The position numbers and the translations under genes were made by a program. Positions 49,524-58,340 of a DNA stretch of 64,000 nucleotides are shown here, piece after piece (the stretch's first letter is position 1; every line of letters begins with the position of its first letter). The notes below the pieces were generated by a model, which was not told the origin of the DNA, ran no database searches, and saw only the letters and a list, made by a program, of their open reading frames with translations. This DNA is from Acidovorax sp. SRB_14 (GTDB taxonomy: Bacteria > Pseudomonadota > Gammaproteobacteria > Burkholderiales > Burkholderiaceae_C), in the NCBI RefSeq assembly GCF_012932145.1, contig NZ_MWOK01000017.1, positions 22,307 through 86,306 of the forward strand, read 5' to 3'.

Positions 49524-52448
49524 TCAGCGCGTTTCGCCATGGGGGGCCTCCTGCGCGGCGTTGTCTGTGGGGGTGGCGGGCTCGATCGCCGCCAGCACCT
49601 GCTCCATCTTCATGAACCTTGATCCCTTCACCAGTACGCTGCCCACCGTGGGCAGCGCTTCGCGCACGGCTGTCTGCAGCCGTGCCATGTTGTCAAAATG
49701 CCGCCCGCCGCCAAAGGCGGCGGCGGCGTGCGCAGCCTGCACGCCCAGCGTGAACAGCTGCTCGATGCCGCGCGCCTGTGCGTGCGCGCCGGCCTCGGCG
49801 TGGAACTGCGGCCCCTGGTCGCCGACCTCGCCCATGTCGCCCATCACCAGCAGGCGCGGCGCCGGCAGCTCGGCCAGCACGTCGATGGCGGCGCGCATGG
49901 AGTCGGGGTTGGCGTTGTAGCTGTCGTCCACCACGGTGAGGGCGCGCGCTCCGCGGTCCACGCTGAACGCGCGCGAGCGCCCCTGGACGGGCGTGAATGC
50001 CGCCAGGCCCTGGGCGATGGCGGACAGCGGCACGCCGGCCGCCAGCGCGCAGGCCGTGGCCGCCAGCGCGTTGGTCACGTTGTGGCGGCCGGCAATGTGC
50101 AGCGCACACTGCAGCGGGCCCTGGGGCGTGGCGATCTGCACCTGCCACGCGCCGTGCGCCCACTGGGCGTGCGTGCAGCGCACATCGGCGTCGCTGGCAT
50201 CGCCAAAGGTGAGGCAGCGGCGTGCGCCGGCCAGGCGGCGCCACAGCGCGGTATAGGCATCGCCGGCCGGGAACACGGCCACGCCATGGGCGGGCAGCGC
50301 TGCCAGCACCGAGCCGTTCTCCTCGGCCACCGCCTGCACGGTGTGCATGAATTCGAGGTGCTCGCGCTGCGCGTTGTTGACCAGCGCCACGGTGGGCCGC
50401 ACCAGATCGGCCAAATAGGCGATTTCGCCCGGGTGGTTCATGCCCAGCTCGACCACGCCCAAGCGATGCTGCGCACCCAGCCGCAGCAGGGTCTGCGGCA
50501 CGCCGATGGCGTTGTTGAAGTTGCCGCGCGTGGCAAACGCCGCCTCGCCCGCCTGCGCGGCCAGGGTGCATGCCACCATCTGCGTCACCGTGGTCTTGCC
50601 GTTGCTGCCCGCGACGGCCACCAGCGGCAGCGCAAACTGCGCGCGCCAGCCGGCGGCCAGCGCGCCGAGCGCCTGCAGGGTGTCGGGCACTTCGATGCCG
50701 GGCAGGCCCGCTGCGTCCAGGCCGCCGTGCGCGATGGCGGCCGTGGCCCCCATGGCGCGCGCCTGTGGCAAGAAGGCGTTGGCGTCGAAGCGCTCGCCGC
50801 GCAGGGCCACGAACAGGTCGCCCGGCTGCAGCGTGCGGCTGTCGGTGTGCACGCGCTGCAGCGTCTGCGCCCCATCGCCCACCAGGCGTGCTTGCGGCAC
50901 GCGCTGGCGCACCCATTCAAAAGCCTGCTGCAGGTTCATCATTCCCCTAGTGGCTGTAGCTTTGCGGGCCTGCAGCGCGGCACGCGCCTGGCCCATGTCG
51001 GAAAAAGGCCGGCGCACGCCCGCCGTCTCCTGGGTGTCTTCGTGGCCCTTGCCGGCGATCAGCACCACGTCGCGGGCATCGGCCTCGGCCAGGGCCAGCG
51101 CAATGGCGGCGGCGCGGTCGGGCTCGGCGCGCACGGTTTCGCCGGCGATCGTGCCCTGCAGCACCTGGTGGATGATGTGCGCCGGGTCTTCGCTGCGCGG
51201 GTTGTCGCTCGTGACCACCACCCAGTCGGCCTGGCGCTGCGCGGCCGCACCCATCAGCGGGCGCTTGGTCGCATCGCGGTCGCCGCCGCAACCGAACACG
51301 CACCACAGCTGGCCGCCGCGCTCGGCCGCCAGGGGGCGCAGCGCGCGCAGCGCCTGATCGAGCGCGTCGGGCGTGTGGGCGTAGTCCACCGCGACCAGGG
51401 GCTGGCCTGCGGCGACGATGCGCTCCATGCGCCCGGGCACCGGCTGCAGCGCCGCGCAGGCCTGCACGGCGCGCGCCAGCGGCACGCCCAGCGCGCGCAT
51501 CGCGGCCAGCACGCCCAGCAGGTTGGAGACGTTGTATTCGCCGATCACCGCGGTGTGGAGCACCTGGCGCTCCGCGCCTTCGACGACGGTGAAGCGCAGG
51601 CCGGCGTCGCCAAAGCGGATGCCCTCGGCATGCAGGCGCGCGCCGGGGCGCAGCGAGACGCTCCACAGGTCAAGCCCGCGCCCCGCCAGCGTCGCATGCA
51701 GCGCGGCGCCGTGCGCGTCGTCGGTGTTGACCACCACCGCCTGCAGGCCGGGCCAGTCGAACAGCGCCGCCTTGGCCTGCCAGTAGGATGCCATGCTGCC
51801 GTGGTAGTCGAGGTGGTCCTGCGTGAAATTGGTGAAAACGGCGACGCGGATGTGCGTGCCCGCGAGCCGGTGCTCGGCCAGCCCGATGGAGGAGGCCTCG
51901 ATGGCGCAGGTGCGCGCGCCGGCGTCGGCAAACCCGCGGAAGGCGCGCTGCAAGCGCACCGGGTCGGGCGTGGTCATGCCCGTGGTTTCGAGCTGCGGCG
52001 CGGCGCCCGCCACCACAGCCATGCCCAAAGTGCCCACCAGCGCACACGGGGCAAGCGCTGGCAGCTCGCTTTTCGATAGCGCTCCGGCCAGCCACCAGGC
52101 GCTGCTGGTCTTGCCGTTGGTGCCGGTGAAGGCCACCACGGCGAGCGCCTGCGAGGGCCTGCCGAACCACTGCGCCGCGATCTCGCCAGTGGCGGCCTTC
52201 AGCCCCAGCAGCGCCGCCATGTGTTCGCCGCGCAAGCCAAAGGGCTCGGCACCGGCCTGCTCGACCAGGCAGGCCGCGGCGCCGCGCGCCAGGGCATCGG
52301 CCACGTGGGCGCGGCCATCGGTCGCGGCGCCGGGCCAGGCGATGAAGCCATCGCCGGGGGCGACCTGGCGGCTGTCGGTCTGCAGCGTGCCCGTGACGCG
52401 CGCGCGCAGCCACTCAACGGCCTGGGTGGCGTTGTCGAGCCGGTGCAT
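49524..52448 (-). CDS. murE/murF: Bifunctional MurE-MurF fusion ligase
   Basis: One uninterrupted frame of 974 residues encodes both ligases. The N-terminal half is MurE: ATP loop AFTGTNGKTSSAWW, FTNFTQDHLDYHG, and the DNPRSEDP motif that marks meso-diaminopimelate specificity. After a short joint (ARKATATRG) the MurF half starts at MMNLQQAFEWV near residue 503, with AGSNGKTTVTQMV and DDSYNANPDSMRAAID. AGGGGA lies directly before the paired internal ATGs, so separate MurF could also be made. The ATG at 52448 shares one base with the ftsI stop (TGATG). Fused MurE/F is known from other Burkholderiales. Confidence 0.95.
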   Translation of the reverse strand: MHRLDNATQAVEWLRARVTGTLQTDSRQVAPGDGFIAWPGAATDGRAHVADALARGAAACLVEQAGAEPFGLRGEHMAALLGLKAATGEIAAQWFGRPSQALAVVAFTGTNGKTSSAWWLAGALSKSELPALAPCALVGTLGMAVVAGAAPQLETTGMTTPDPVRLQRAFRGFADAGARTCAIEASSIGLAEHRLAGTHIRVAVFTNFTQDHLDYHGSMASYWQAKAALFDWPGLQAVVVNTDDAHGAALHATLAGRGLDLWSVSLRPGARLHAEGIRFGDAGLRFTVVEGAERQVLHTAVIGEYNVSNLLGVLAAMRALGVPLARAVQACAALQPVPGRMERIVAAGQPLVAVDYAHTPDALDQALRALRPLAAERGGQLWCVFGCGGDRDATKRPLMGAAAQRQADWVVVTSDNPRSEDPAHIIHQVLQGTIAGETVRAEPDRAAAIALALAEADARDVVLIAGKGHEDTQETAGVRRPFSDMGQARAALQARKATATRGMMNLQQAFEWVRQRVPQARLVGDGAQTLQRVHTDSRTLQPGDLFVALRGERFDANAFLPQARAMGATAAIAHGGLDAAGLPGIEVPDTLQALGALAAGWRAQFALPLVAVAGSNGKTTVTQMVACTLAAQAGEAAFATRGNFNNAIGVPQTLLRLGAQHRLGVVELGMNHPGEIAYLADLVRPTVALVNNAQREHLEFMHTVQAVAEENGSVLAALPAHGVAVFPAGDAYTALWRRLAGARRCLTFGDASDADVRCTHAQWAHGAWQVQIATPQGPLQCALHIAGRHNVTNALAATACALAAGVPLSAIAQGLAAFTPVQGRSRAFSVDRGARALTVVDDSYNANPDSMRAAIDVLAELPAPRLLVMGDMGEVGDQGPQFHAEAGAHAQARGIEQLFTLGVQAAHAAAAFGGGRHFDNMARLQTAVREALPTVGSVLVKGSRFMKMEQVLAAIEPATPTDNAAQEAPHGETR
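52035..52085 (-). repeat. Dispersed palindromic element inside the murE part
   Basis: On the minus strand GCTATCGAAAAGCGAGCTG, CCAGCGCTTG, a spacer and GTGCGCTGGTGGGCACTTTG match the family lead-in, left stem and a mutated right half. It is in frame and reads LSKSELPALAPCALVG, the same frame as in aroE, replacing the stretch after the first MurE helix of the ATP domain. Confidence 0.65.
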
Positions 52449-54193
52449 CACAGCGTCTCCTCGACCACGTCGGCGACGATCTGCGGCTTGACTTCCATGT
52501 CGGGCTGCACGCCCATCATGCGCAATGTCTGCTGCACCACTTCGCTGAACACCGGGGCGGCCACGGTGCCGCCGTAGTAGGTGCCGTTGTTGGGTTCGTC
52601 GACCATCACGGCGACGATGATGCGCGGCTTGTCGATGGGGGCCATGCCGGTGAACCAGGCGCGGTACTTGCCCGACGCATAGGTCTTGCCGACCTGCTTG
52701 CGCGCCGTGCCCGATTTGCCGCCCACCGAATACCCCTGGGTCTGTGCGCGCTGGCCGGTGCCGCCCGGGCCGGCGGCCATGTGCAGCATCTTGCGCACTT
52801 CGGCCGCGGTGCGCGCAGAAAACACCGGCACGCCGGCGGCAGGCTGGTCGCTTTTGAGCATGGTGGCTGGAATGATCTGGCCGTCGTGCGCAAACACCGT
52901 GTACGAACGCGCCATCTGAAACATGCTGGCCGAGAGGCCATAGCCGTACGACATCGTGGCCTGCTCGATCGGGCGCCAGGTCTTGTAGGGCCGTAGCTTG
53001 CCGCTCACGGCGCCCGGGAAGGCGATCTGCGGCTTCTGCCCAAAGCCGGCGGCCGAGAACGTCTCCCACATCTCGCGCGCCGGCATCTGCATGGCCAGCT
53101 TGGTCGTGCCGACGTTGCTCGAGGTCTGGATCACGCCTTCCACCGTCAGCACGCCATGGTTGCGCGTGTCGGAGATGGTGGAGCCGGTGATGGTGATGCG
53201 CCCCGGGCTGGTGTCGACGATGGTGCCGGGGCGCACGCGCCCGCTCTCGAGCGCCAGGCCAATGGTGAACGGCTTGATGGTCGATCCCGGCTCGAAGGTG
53301 TCGGTGAGCGCGCGGTTGCGCAGCTGTTCGCCGGTCAGGTTGCTGCGCTTGTCGGGCACGTAGCTCGGGTAGTTGGCCAGCGCGAGCACCTCGCCCGTGA
53401 TGGCGTCGAGCACGACCACGGTGCCGGCCTTGGCCTTGTGCGCAATCACCTGGTCGCGCAGCTTCTGGTAGGCAAAGAACTGCACCTTGCTGTCGATCGA
53501 CAGCTGCATGTCGCGCCCGTCCATGGGCGGCACCGTTTCGCCCACGCCTTCGACGACACGGCCCAGGCGGTCCTTGATGACGCGGCGCGAGCCGGCCTTG
53601 CCCGCCAGCTGGTCGTTGAAGGCCAGCTCCATGCCTTCCTGGCCCTTGTCTTCGACGTTGGTGAAACCGACCACGTGCGCCGCCGATTCGCCTTCGGGGT
53701 ACTGGCGCTTGTATTCCTTGCGCTGGTAGATGCCCTTGATGCCGAGCGCGGCAATCTGCTGGCCTACGTCCCAGTCGAGCTGGCGCTTGACCCAGACGAA
53801 GCTCTTGTCCTCATCGGCCAGCTTGGCGTTCAAAGCGGCCAGTGGCATGTCCATGAGCCTGGCCAACTGCGGAAGCTTGGCGCGCACCTCGGCGTCCTGC
53901 AGGTCCACGTCTTCGGGAATGGCCCAGATGCTCGCGGCCGGCACGCTGGACGCCAGGATCAGGCCGTTGCGGTCGAGGATCTTGCCGCGGTTGGCCGGCA
54001 GCTCCAGCGTGCGTGCAAAGCGCACCTCGCCCTGGCGCTGGAAGAAGTCGTTGCCCACCACCTGCACGTAGGCGGCACGCGCGCCCAGGCCGGCAAAGCC
54101 CAGCGCGATCAGCGCCACGATGAGCTTGCTGCGCCACACGGGCGTCTTGCTCGCCAGCAGCGGGCTGGACGTATAGAGCACGCTGCGGCTCAT
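52448..54193 (-). CDS. ftsI: Septal transpeptidase FtsI (PBP3)
   Basis: FtsI is the class B penicillin-binding protein of the septum. The 581 residues include one N-terminal membrane anchor (IVALIALGFAGLGARAAYV), the pedestal domain (ANRGKILDRNGLILASSVPA) and the transpeptidase motifs: EPGSTIKPF with the catalytic Ser, SSN in VIQTSSNVGTTK, and KSGTA in VGGKSGTARK. The ATG overlaps the ftsL stop. Confidence 0.97.
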   Translation of the reverse strand: MSRSVLYTSSPLLASKTPVWRSKLIVALIALGFAGLGARAAYVQVVGNDFFQRQGEVRFARTLELPANRGKILDRNGLILASSVPAASIWAIPEDVDLQDAEVRAKLPQLARLMDMPLAALNAKLADEDKSFVWVKRQLDWDVGQQIAALGIKGIYQRKEYKRQYPEGESAAHVVGFTNVEDKGQEGMELAFNDQLAGKAGSRRVIKDRLGRVVEGVGETVPPMDGRDMQLSIDSKVQFFAYQKLRDQVIAHKAKAGTVVVLDAITGEVLALANYPSYVPDKRSNLTGEQLRNRALTDTFEPGSTIKPFTIGLALESGRVRPGTIVDTSPGRITITGSTISDTRNHGVLTVEGVIQTSSNVGTTKLAMQMPAREMWETFSAAGFGQKPQIAFPGAVSGKLRPYKTWRPIEQATMSYGYGLSASMFQMARSYTVFAHDGQIIPATMLKSDQPAAGVPVFSARTAAEVRKMLHMAAGPGGTGQRAQTQGYSVGGKSGTARKQVGKTYASGKYRAWFTGMAPIDKPRIIVAVMVDEPNNGTYYGGTVAAPVFSEVVQQTLRMMGVQPDMEVKPQIVADVVEETL

Positions 54194-54501
54194 GGGCGCG
54201 CCCCCGGCGCTGGAGCACCCGGCGGCGCTGCGGCGGGCGCGGGATCGGAGACGTACTGCGTGATCGCGGGCGTGGCGGTGCGCATCTGCAGTTGCGCCCG
54301 CGCCAGTGCCTCCACGCGCAGCGGCGTGGCCTGCGCGCGCTTTTCGACGCGCAGGCGCTCGTGCTCGGTCTCCAGGCGCCGCGCCTCGCCCACCGCACGG
54401 TCGAGCTCGGTGTACAGCAGGCGCGACTCGTACTGGGTGCGCACCAGGTACAGGCTGCTGGCCAACACCGCCAGCAACAGCACGACGTTGAGCCGCATCA
54501 T
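54190..54501 (-). CDS. ftsL: Cell division protein FtsL
   Basis: FtsL is a small bitopic divisome protein that forms a coiled coil with FtsB and FtsQ. The 103 residues have a membrane helix at the very N-terminus (LNVVLLLAVLASSLYLV) and then a heptad-like helix (DRAVGEARRLETEHERLRVE), ending in an Ala/Pro tail. AAGGGG precedes paired ATGs at 54501 and 54498. It sits between rsmH and ftsI and overlaps ftsI by four bases. Confidence 0.9.
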   Translation of the reverse strand: MMRLNVVLLLAVLASSLYLVRTQYESRLLYTELDRAVGEARRLETEHERLRVEKRAQATPLRVEALARAQLQMRTATPAITQYVSDPAPAAAPPGAPAPGARP

Positions 54502-54580
54502 GTGCGCCCCTTGCGGCGGCGCGCGCGCGGCGCTGCCGCCAGGAGCGGACCGGACACAAAGCAGCGCGGCACGCCTGGCC

Positions 54581-55510
54581 TCATGCCGGCACCTCGGTGC
54601 GCTCGGCCACGCGCATCACGGCGCTGCGCGCGCGCGGGTTGGCGGCCACTTCCGCAGCGCTCGGCTTGATGCGCGCCAGCGCCCTCAGGCGCATGGCCTT
54701 GGGCGGCGCAAACGGCGCGCGCCGGTCGTACACCTCTTTCGAGTGCTCGGCGATGAACTGCTTGACGATGCGGTCTTCGAGCGAATGGAAGCTGATCACC
54801 ACCAGGCGCCCGCCCGGCTGCAGCACCGAAAGGCTGGCCTCTAACGCCTGCTGCAGCTCTTCGAGCTCGGCGTTGATGAAAATCCGAAAAGCCTGAAAGG
54901 TGCGCGTGGCCGGGTTCTGGCCCGCTTCGCGGGTCTTGACCGCGCCAGCCACGAGATCGGCCAGCTCGGCGGTGGTCGCGAGGGGGCCGCGCTCTTGCCG
55001 GCGCGCAACAATCGCCTTTGCAATGGGGCCAGCAAACCGTTCTTCACCGTATTCACGTATCACCTCCGCAATCTGCCCCACTTCGGCGCTGGCGAGCCAC
55101 TGGGCCACGCTTTCGCCGCGCGTGGTGTCCATGCGCATGTCCAGCGGGCCGTCGAACCGGAAACTGAATCCGCGCCCCGGGCTGTCGATCTGCGGCGAGC
55201 TCACGCCCAGGTCGAGCAGCACCCCGGCGGCACTGGCAGGCGGCAGGTCGGCGAGCTGGCGAAAGCCCTGGTGGCGAATCGAAAAACGCGCATCGGGGAT
55301 GCGCGCTGCTTCGGCGATGGCCTCGGGGTCCTTGTCAAAGGCCACAAGGCGCCCCTGCGCGCCAAGCCGTGAGAGGATGCGCCGCGAATGGCCGCCCCGC
55401 CCAAACGTAGCATCGATCCAGGTTCCTGCCGGCGCTGCATCGGCGCCGCCGAGCAAGGCATCGACCGCTTCATCGAGCAGCACGGTGGTGTGTCGTAGTT
55501 CTGCGTTCAC
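54581..55510 (-). CDS. rsmH: 16S rRNA (cytosine-N4) methyltransferase RsmH
   Basis: RsmH (MraW) methylates C1402 of 16S rRNA. The 309-residue protein begins with [14 protein letters not shown] and has the SAM motif [32 protein letters not shown] and C-terminal [15 protein letters not shown]. The start is a GTG eight bases after the mraZ stop. The segment [11 protein letters not shown] near 54850 contains a right-half sequence of the palindromic element. Confidence 0.95.
   Translation of the reverse strand: MNAELRHTTVLLDEAVDALLGGADAAPAGTWIDATFGRGGHSRRILSRLGAQGRLVAFDKDPEAIAEAARIPDARFSIRHQGFRQLADLPPASAAGVLLDLGVSSPQIDSPGRGFSFRFDGPLDMRMDTTRGESVAQWLASAEVGQIAEVIREYGEERFAGPIAKAIVARRQERGPLATTAELADLVAGAVKTREAGQNPATRTFQAFRIFINAELEELQQALEASLSVLQPGGRLVVISFHSLEDRIVKQFIAEHSKEVYDRRAPFAPPKAMRLRALARIKPSAAEVAANPRARSAVMRVAERTEVPA
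54835..54866 (-). repeat. Partial palindromic element sequence inside rsmH
   Basis: On the minus strand GAAGAGCTGCAGCAG is followed by GCGTTAGAGGCCAG. The 12-base GCGTTAGAGGCC is identical to the right half of the intact copy at 57612 and includes a TTA codon that is rare here. It may be a relic or a chance match to a conserved helix codon pattern. Confidence 0.35.
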
Positions 55511-55518
55511 GTGCGCCT

Positions 55519-55947
55519 TCAGAAAGAAAAGTCCTTGAAGACGTCGGGCATCTCGCCTTGCATGGCCTGGGCCTCTTGCGCGTCGTAGGTGCCCTTGTCC
55601 CAAAGCTCGAAATGGTTGCCCATGCCCAGCAGCATGGTCTCGCGGCTGATGCCCGCGGCCTGGCGCAGTTCGGGGGACACCAGCACCCGGGCGGTGGCGT
55701 CCATCTCCACATCCATCGCATTGCCCAGGAAGATGCGCTTCCACCACTGGGCGGACATGGGCAGCTGGGCCACGCGCTCACGGAATTTCTCCCACTCGGG
55801 GCGCGGAAAAATCATGAGGCAGCCGTGCGGGTGCTTGGTGATCGTCAGCTGGCCCGCGGCGGTCGCGCTCAAGACGTCACGGTGCCGGGTCGGCACAGAC
55901 AGCCGCCCCTTGGCATCCAGACTCAGCGATGAAGCCCCTTGGAACAC
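55519..55947 (-). CDS. mraZ: Transcriptional regulator MraZ
   Basis: MraZ is an AbrB-fold DNA-binding protein that represses its own dcw promoter. The 142 residues contain the two family repeats, [20 protein letters not shown] and [21 protein letters not shown] place the start at the GTG directly before FQGASS, as in the family, with GGGGTG about eight bases upstream. An ATG further upstream (56016) would add 23 atypical residues and overlap the operator. It is the first dcw gene. Confidence 0.93.
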   Translation of the reverse strand: MFQGASSLSLDAKGRLSVPTRHRDVLSATAAGQLTITKHPHGCLMIFPRPEWEKFRERVAQLPMSAQWWKRIFLGNAMDVEMDATARVLVSPELRQAAGISRETMLLGMGNHFELWDKGTYDAQEAQAMQGEMPDVFKDFSF

Positions 55948-56007
55948 AGACAGACACCCCAGCTTGTTTGTTGATGCGACGGACGCCAGACAGCGCAACA
56001 ACGGGCG

Positions 56008-56040
56008 TTTCACCACTTAATTGCACTTTTTTGCACTGTA
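56008..56040 (-). promoter_or_regulatory. MraZ-type operator: three direct repeats with 10 bp period
   Basis: On the minus strand AGTGCAAAAA, AGTGCAATTA and AGTGGTGAAA follow one another exactly ten bases apart (starting at 56037, 56027 and 56017), about 65 bp before the mraZ start. MraZ proteins of other phyla bind three or four short direct repeats with this period. The promoter itself is not obvious in the 230 bp upstream, which otherwise holds only a GGCCTGCAGGCC palindrome near 56212. Confidence 0.65.
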
Positions 56041-56279
56041 GCAGGAAAAGCGCCCCACGCGGCAGTGCGCCAACATCTTCTTGCAATGAAATCAACAACT
56101 TAGCCAGGAAATGGCAGGCGCCAAAAAGGCAAGGAAAGGCAAAATCCTTTACAGGATGGGCAGTTAGCGGCGGCTGTGCAAGTAAGTCCTCAAGCCTGGG
56201 GGGTCGGCCTGCAGGCCGCCGCGTGTTACTAGCTGTACCCGACGCACACCCTGCCCAACGCGGCAGCGCCCGTCGGCGC

Positions 56280-57602
56280 TCAAAGGATGTAGCGCGACAG
56301 GTCCTCGTCCTGGCTCAACGCCCGCAGCCGCTCGTCGACGTAGGCGCTGTCCACGCGCAGCGTCTGGCCGGCGCGGTGGGCCGCGTCGAAGCTGACCTCG
56401 TCGAGCAGGCGCTCCATCACGGTGGAGAGGCGGCGCGCGCCGATGTTCTCCGTGCGCTCGTTGACCTCGAAGGCGATCTGCGCCAGGCGCGTGATGCCCT
56501 CGGGCAGGAATTCCAGCGCCACGCCCTCGGTGGCCAGCAGCGCCTGGTACTGCTTGACGAGCGAGGCGTGCGTCTGCGTGAGGATGGCCTCGAAGTCCTG
56601 CACCGACAGCGACTCGAGCTCGACGCGGATCGGGAAACGCCCCTGCAGCTCGGGAATCAGGTCGCTGGGCTTGGCCAGGTGGAACGCCCCCGAAGCGATG
56701 AACAGGATGTGGTCGGTGCGCACCATGCCGTACTTGGTCGACACGGCTGTGCCCTCGACCAGCGGCAGCAGGTCGCGCTGCACCCCCTGGCGCGACACGT
56801 CCGCGCCGCTGCTCTCCTGGCGGGCGGCCACCTTGTCGATCTCGTCGATGAAGACGATGCCGTTCTGTTCGGCGCTGGCGATGGCGCGGACCTTGATTTC
56901 TTCCTCGTTGACCAGCTTGCCGGCCTCTTCATCGATGAGCAGTTTGCGCGCCTCTGCGATCTTGAGCTTGCGTGTGCGGCGCTTCTCCTGCCCCATCTGG
57001 CTGAAGACGCCGCGCAACTGCTCGGCCATCTCCTCCATGCCCTGCGGGCCCATGATCTCGAGCTGCGGCCGGGCGTCGGCCACGTCGATCTCGACCTCCT
57101 TGTCGTCGAGCTGGCCTTCGCACAGTTTCTTGCGGAACACCTGGCGTGCCGCGCTCTCGGCCGGGGGCTCGGCGTCGGCCGTGCGCGCGGCCGGAAGCAG
57201 CGCATCGAGGATGCGCTCCTCGGCCGCGTCTTCGGCGCGCGCGCGCACGCGCTGCACCTGGGCCTGGCGCTCCTGCTTGACGGCGATCTCGGCCAGGTCG
57301 CGGACGATGGCGTCCACATCCTTGCCCACGTAGCCCACTTCGGTGAACTTGGTGGCCTCGACCTTGATGAACGGGGCCTGCGCCAGGCGCGCCAGGCGCC
57401 GCGCGATCTCGGTCTTGCCCACCCCCGTGGGGCCGATCATGAGGATGTTCTTGGGCGTGATTTCCTGGCGCAGCCCCTCGGGCACCTGCTGGCGGCGCCA
57501 GCGGTTGCGCAGCGCAATGGCCACGGCGCGCTTGGCGCTGGCCTGTCCGACAATGTGCTTGTCGAGCTCGGAGACGATTTCCTGGGGGGTCATCGAAGAC
57601 AT
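56280..57602 (-). CDS. hslU: HslUV protease ATPase subunit HslU
   Basis: HslU is the AAA+ unfoldase that feeds HslV. The 440 residues show Walker [20 protein letters not shown], the pore-loop region [14 protein letters not shown], Walker [11 protein letters not shown] and the C-terminal [16 protein letters not shown], ending in DLSRYIL, the tail that activates HslV. It lies 116 bp after hslV, with a palindromic element between. Confidence 0.97.
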   Translation of the reverse strand: MSSMTPQEIVSELDKHIVGQASAKRAVAIALRNRWRRQQVPEGLRQEITPKNILMIGPTGVGKTEIARRLARLAQAPFIKVEATKFTEVGYVGKDVDAIVRDLAEIAVKQERQAQVQRVRARAEDAAEERILDALLPAARTADAEPPAESAARQVFRKKLCEGQLDDKEVEIDVADARPQLEIMGPQGMEEMAEQLRGVFSQMGQEKRRTRKLKIAEARKLLIDEEAGKLVNEEEIKVRAIASAEQNGIVFIDEIDKVAARQESSGADVSRQGVQRDLLPLVEGTAVSTKYGMVRTDHILFIASGAFHLAKPSDLIPELQGRFPIRVELESLSVQDFEAILTQTHASLVKQYQALLATEGVALEFLPEGITRLAQIAFEVNERTENIGARRLSTVMERLLDEVSFDAAHRAGQTLRVDSAYVDERLRALSQDEDLSRYIL

Positions 57603-57611
57603 GCAAAACCT

Positions 57612-57672
57612 TTGATGAAATAGGCCTCTAACGCTTGCTCATAAAGCGCTGACAGCTATCAAATGAATAGTA
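57612..57672 (-). repeat. Dispersed palindromic element between hslV and hslU
   Basis: On the minus strand CTATTCATTTGATAGCTG, TCAGCGCTTT, ATGA, GCAAGCGTTAGAGGCCTATT and TCATC give one of the best full-length copies, usable as a family reference. It ends 10 bp before the hslU start and occupies most of the hslV-hslU gap. Confidence 0.9.
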
Positions 57673-57718
57673 TTCGAAACCGGTAGCGCGGCAGCCGGAA
57701 CGGCGTGCGCGCGCGCCA

Positions 57719-58282
57719 CTACAGCGTCTCGATGGTGTGGTTCATGTTGGTGTAGATGCACAGCTGGCCGGCGATCTCGAGCGATTTCTTCACCACCTCC
57801 TGCGCGGACAGGTCGGTGTTCTCGATCAAGGCCTTGGCGGCCGACTGCGCATAGACGCCGCCCGATCCGATGGCGACGATGCCCTGCTCGGGCTCGAGCA
57901 CATCGCCATTGCCGGTGATGATGAGCGAGGCGTCCAGGTCGGCCACGGCCAGCATGGCCTCGAGGCGGCGCAGCACGCGGTCGGTGCGCCAGTCCTTGGT
58001 CAGCTCGATGGCGGCGCGCACCAGGTGGCCCTGGTGCTTTTCGAGCTTGGCCTCGAAGCGCTCGAACAGCGTGAAGGCATCGGCCGTGGCACCGGCAAAG
58101 CCGGCCAGCACCTTGCCGTGGTGGAGTTTGCGCACCTTGCGCGCCGTGCCCTTGACCACCACGTTGCCCAGGGTGACCTGGCCGTCACCGCCAATGGCCA
58201 CCTGCACGCCCTCGGGCGTCTGGCGGCGCACGCTGAGGATGGTGGTGCCGTAGAAAATGCGGGAATCGCTGTGTTGTTCCAT
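57719..58282 (-). CDS. hslV: HslUV protease proteolytic subunit HslV
   Basis: HslV is a threonine protease of proteasome beta type. The 187-residue precursor has a 12-residue propeptide ([12 protein letters not shown]) before the catalytic Thr of [28 protein letters not shown] and [20 protein letters not shown] are conserved. An in-frame ATG upstream at 58318 would give an atypical propeptide, so I choose 58282. Confidence 0.96.
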   Translation of the reverse strand: MEQHSDSRIFYGTTILSVRRQTPEGVQVAIGGDGQVTLGNVVVKGTARKVRKLHHGKVLAGFAGATADAFTLFERFEAKLEKHQGHLVRAAIELTKDWRTDRVLRRLEAMLAVADLDASLIITGNGDVLEPEQGIVAIGSGGVYAQSAAKALIENTDLSAQEVVKKSLEIAGQLCIYTNMNHTIETL

Positions 58283-58340
58283 AGCGGGCACACATGGGGG
58301 CGGGCCGCCCGCTTTCAAGCGGGGCGCCGCAGCGGGGCTC

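Noticed and set aside
52449..53069. Upstream continuation of the MurE/F frame into ftsI
   Set aside because: The extra 207 codons are out of frame with ftsI and Arg/His-rich. The ATG at 52448 overlaps the ftsI stop and begins true MurE sequence.
56165..56225. Terminator after hslU at the GGCCTGCAGGCC palindrome
   Set aside because: The palindrome is perfect, but it lacks a T-tract on the minus strand and has no loop, so it does not look like a rho-independent terminator.
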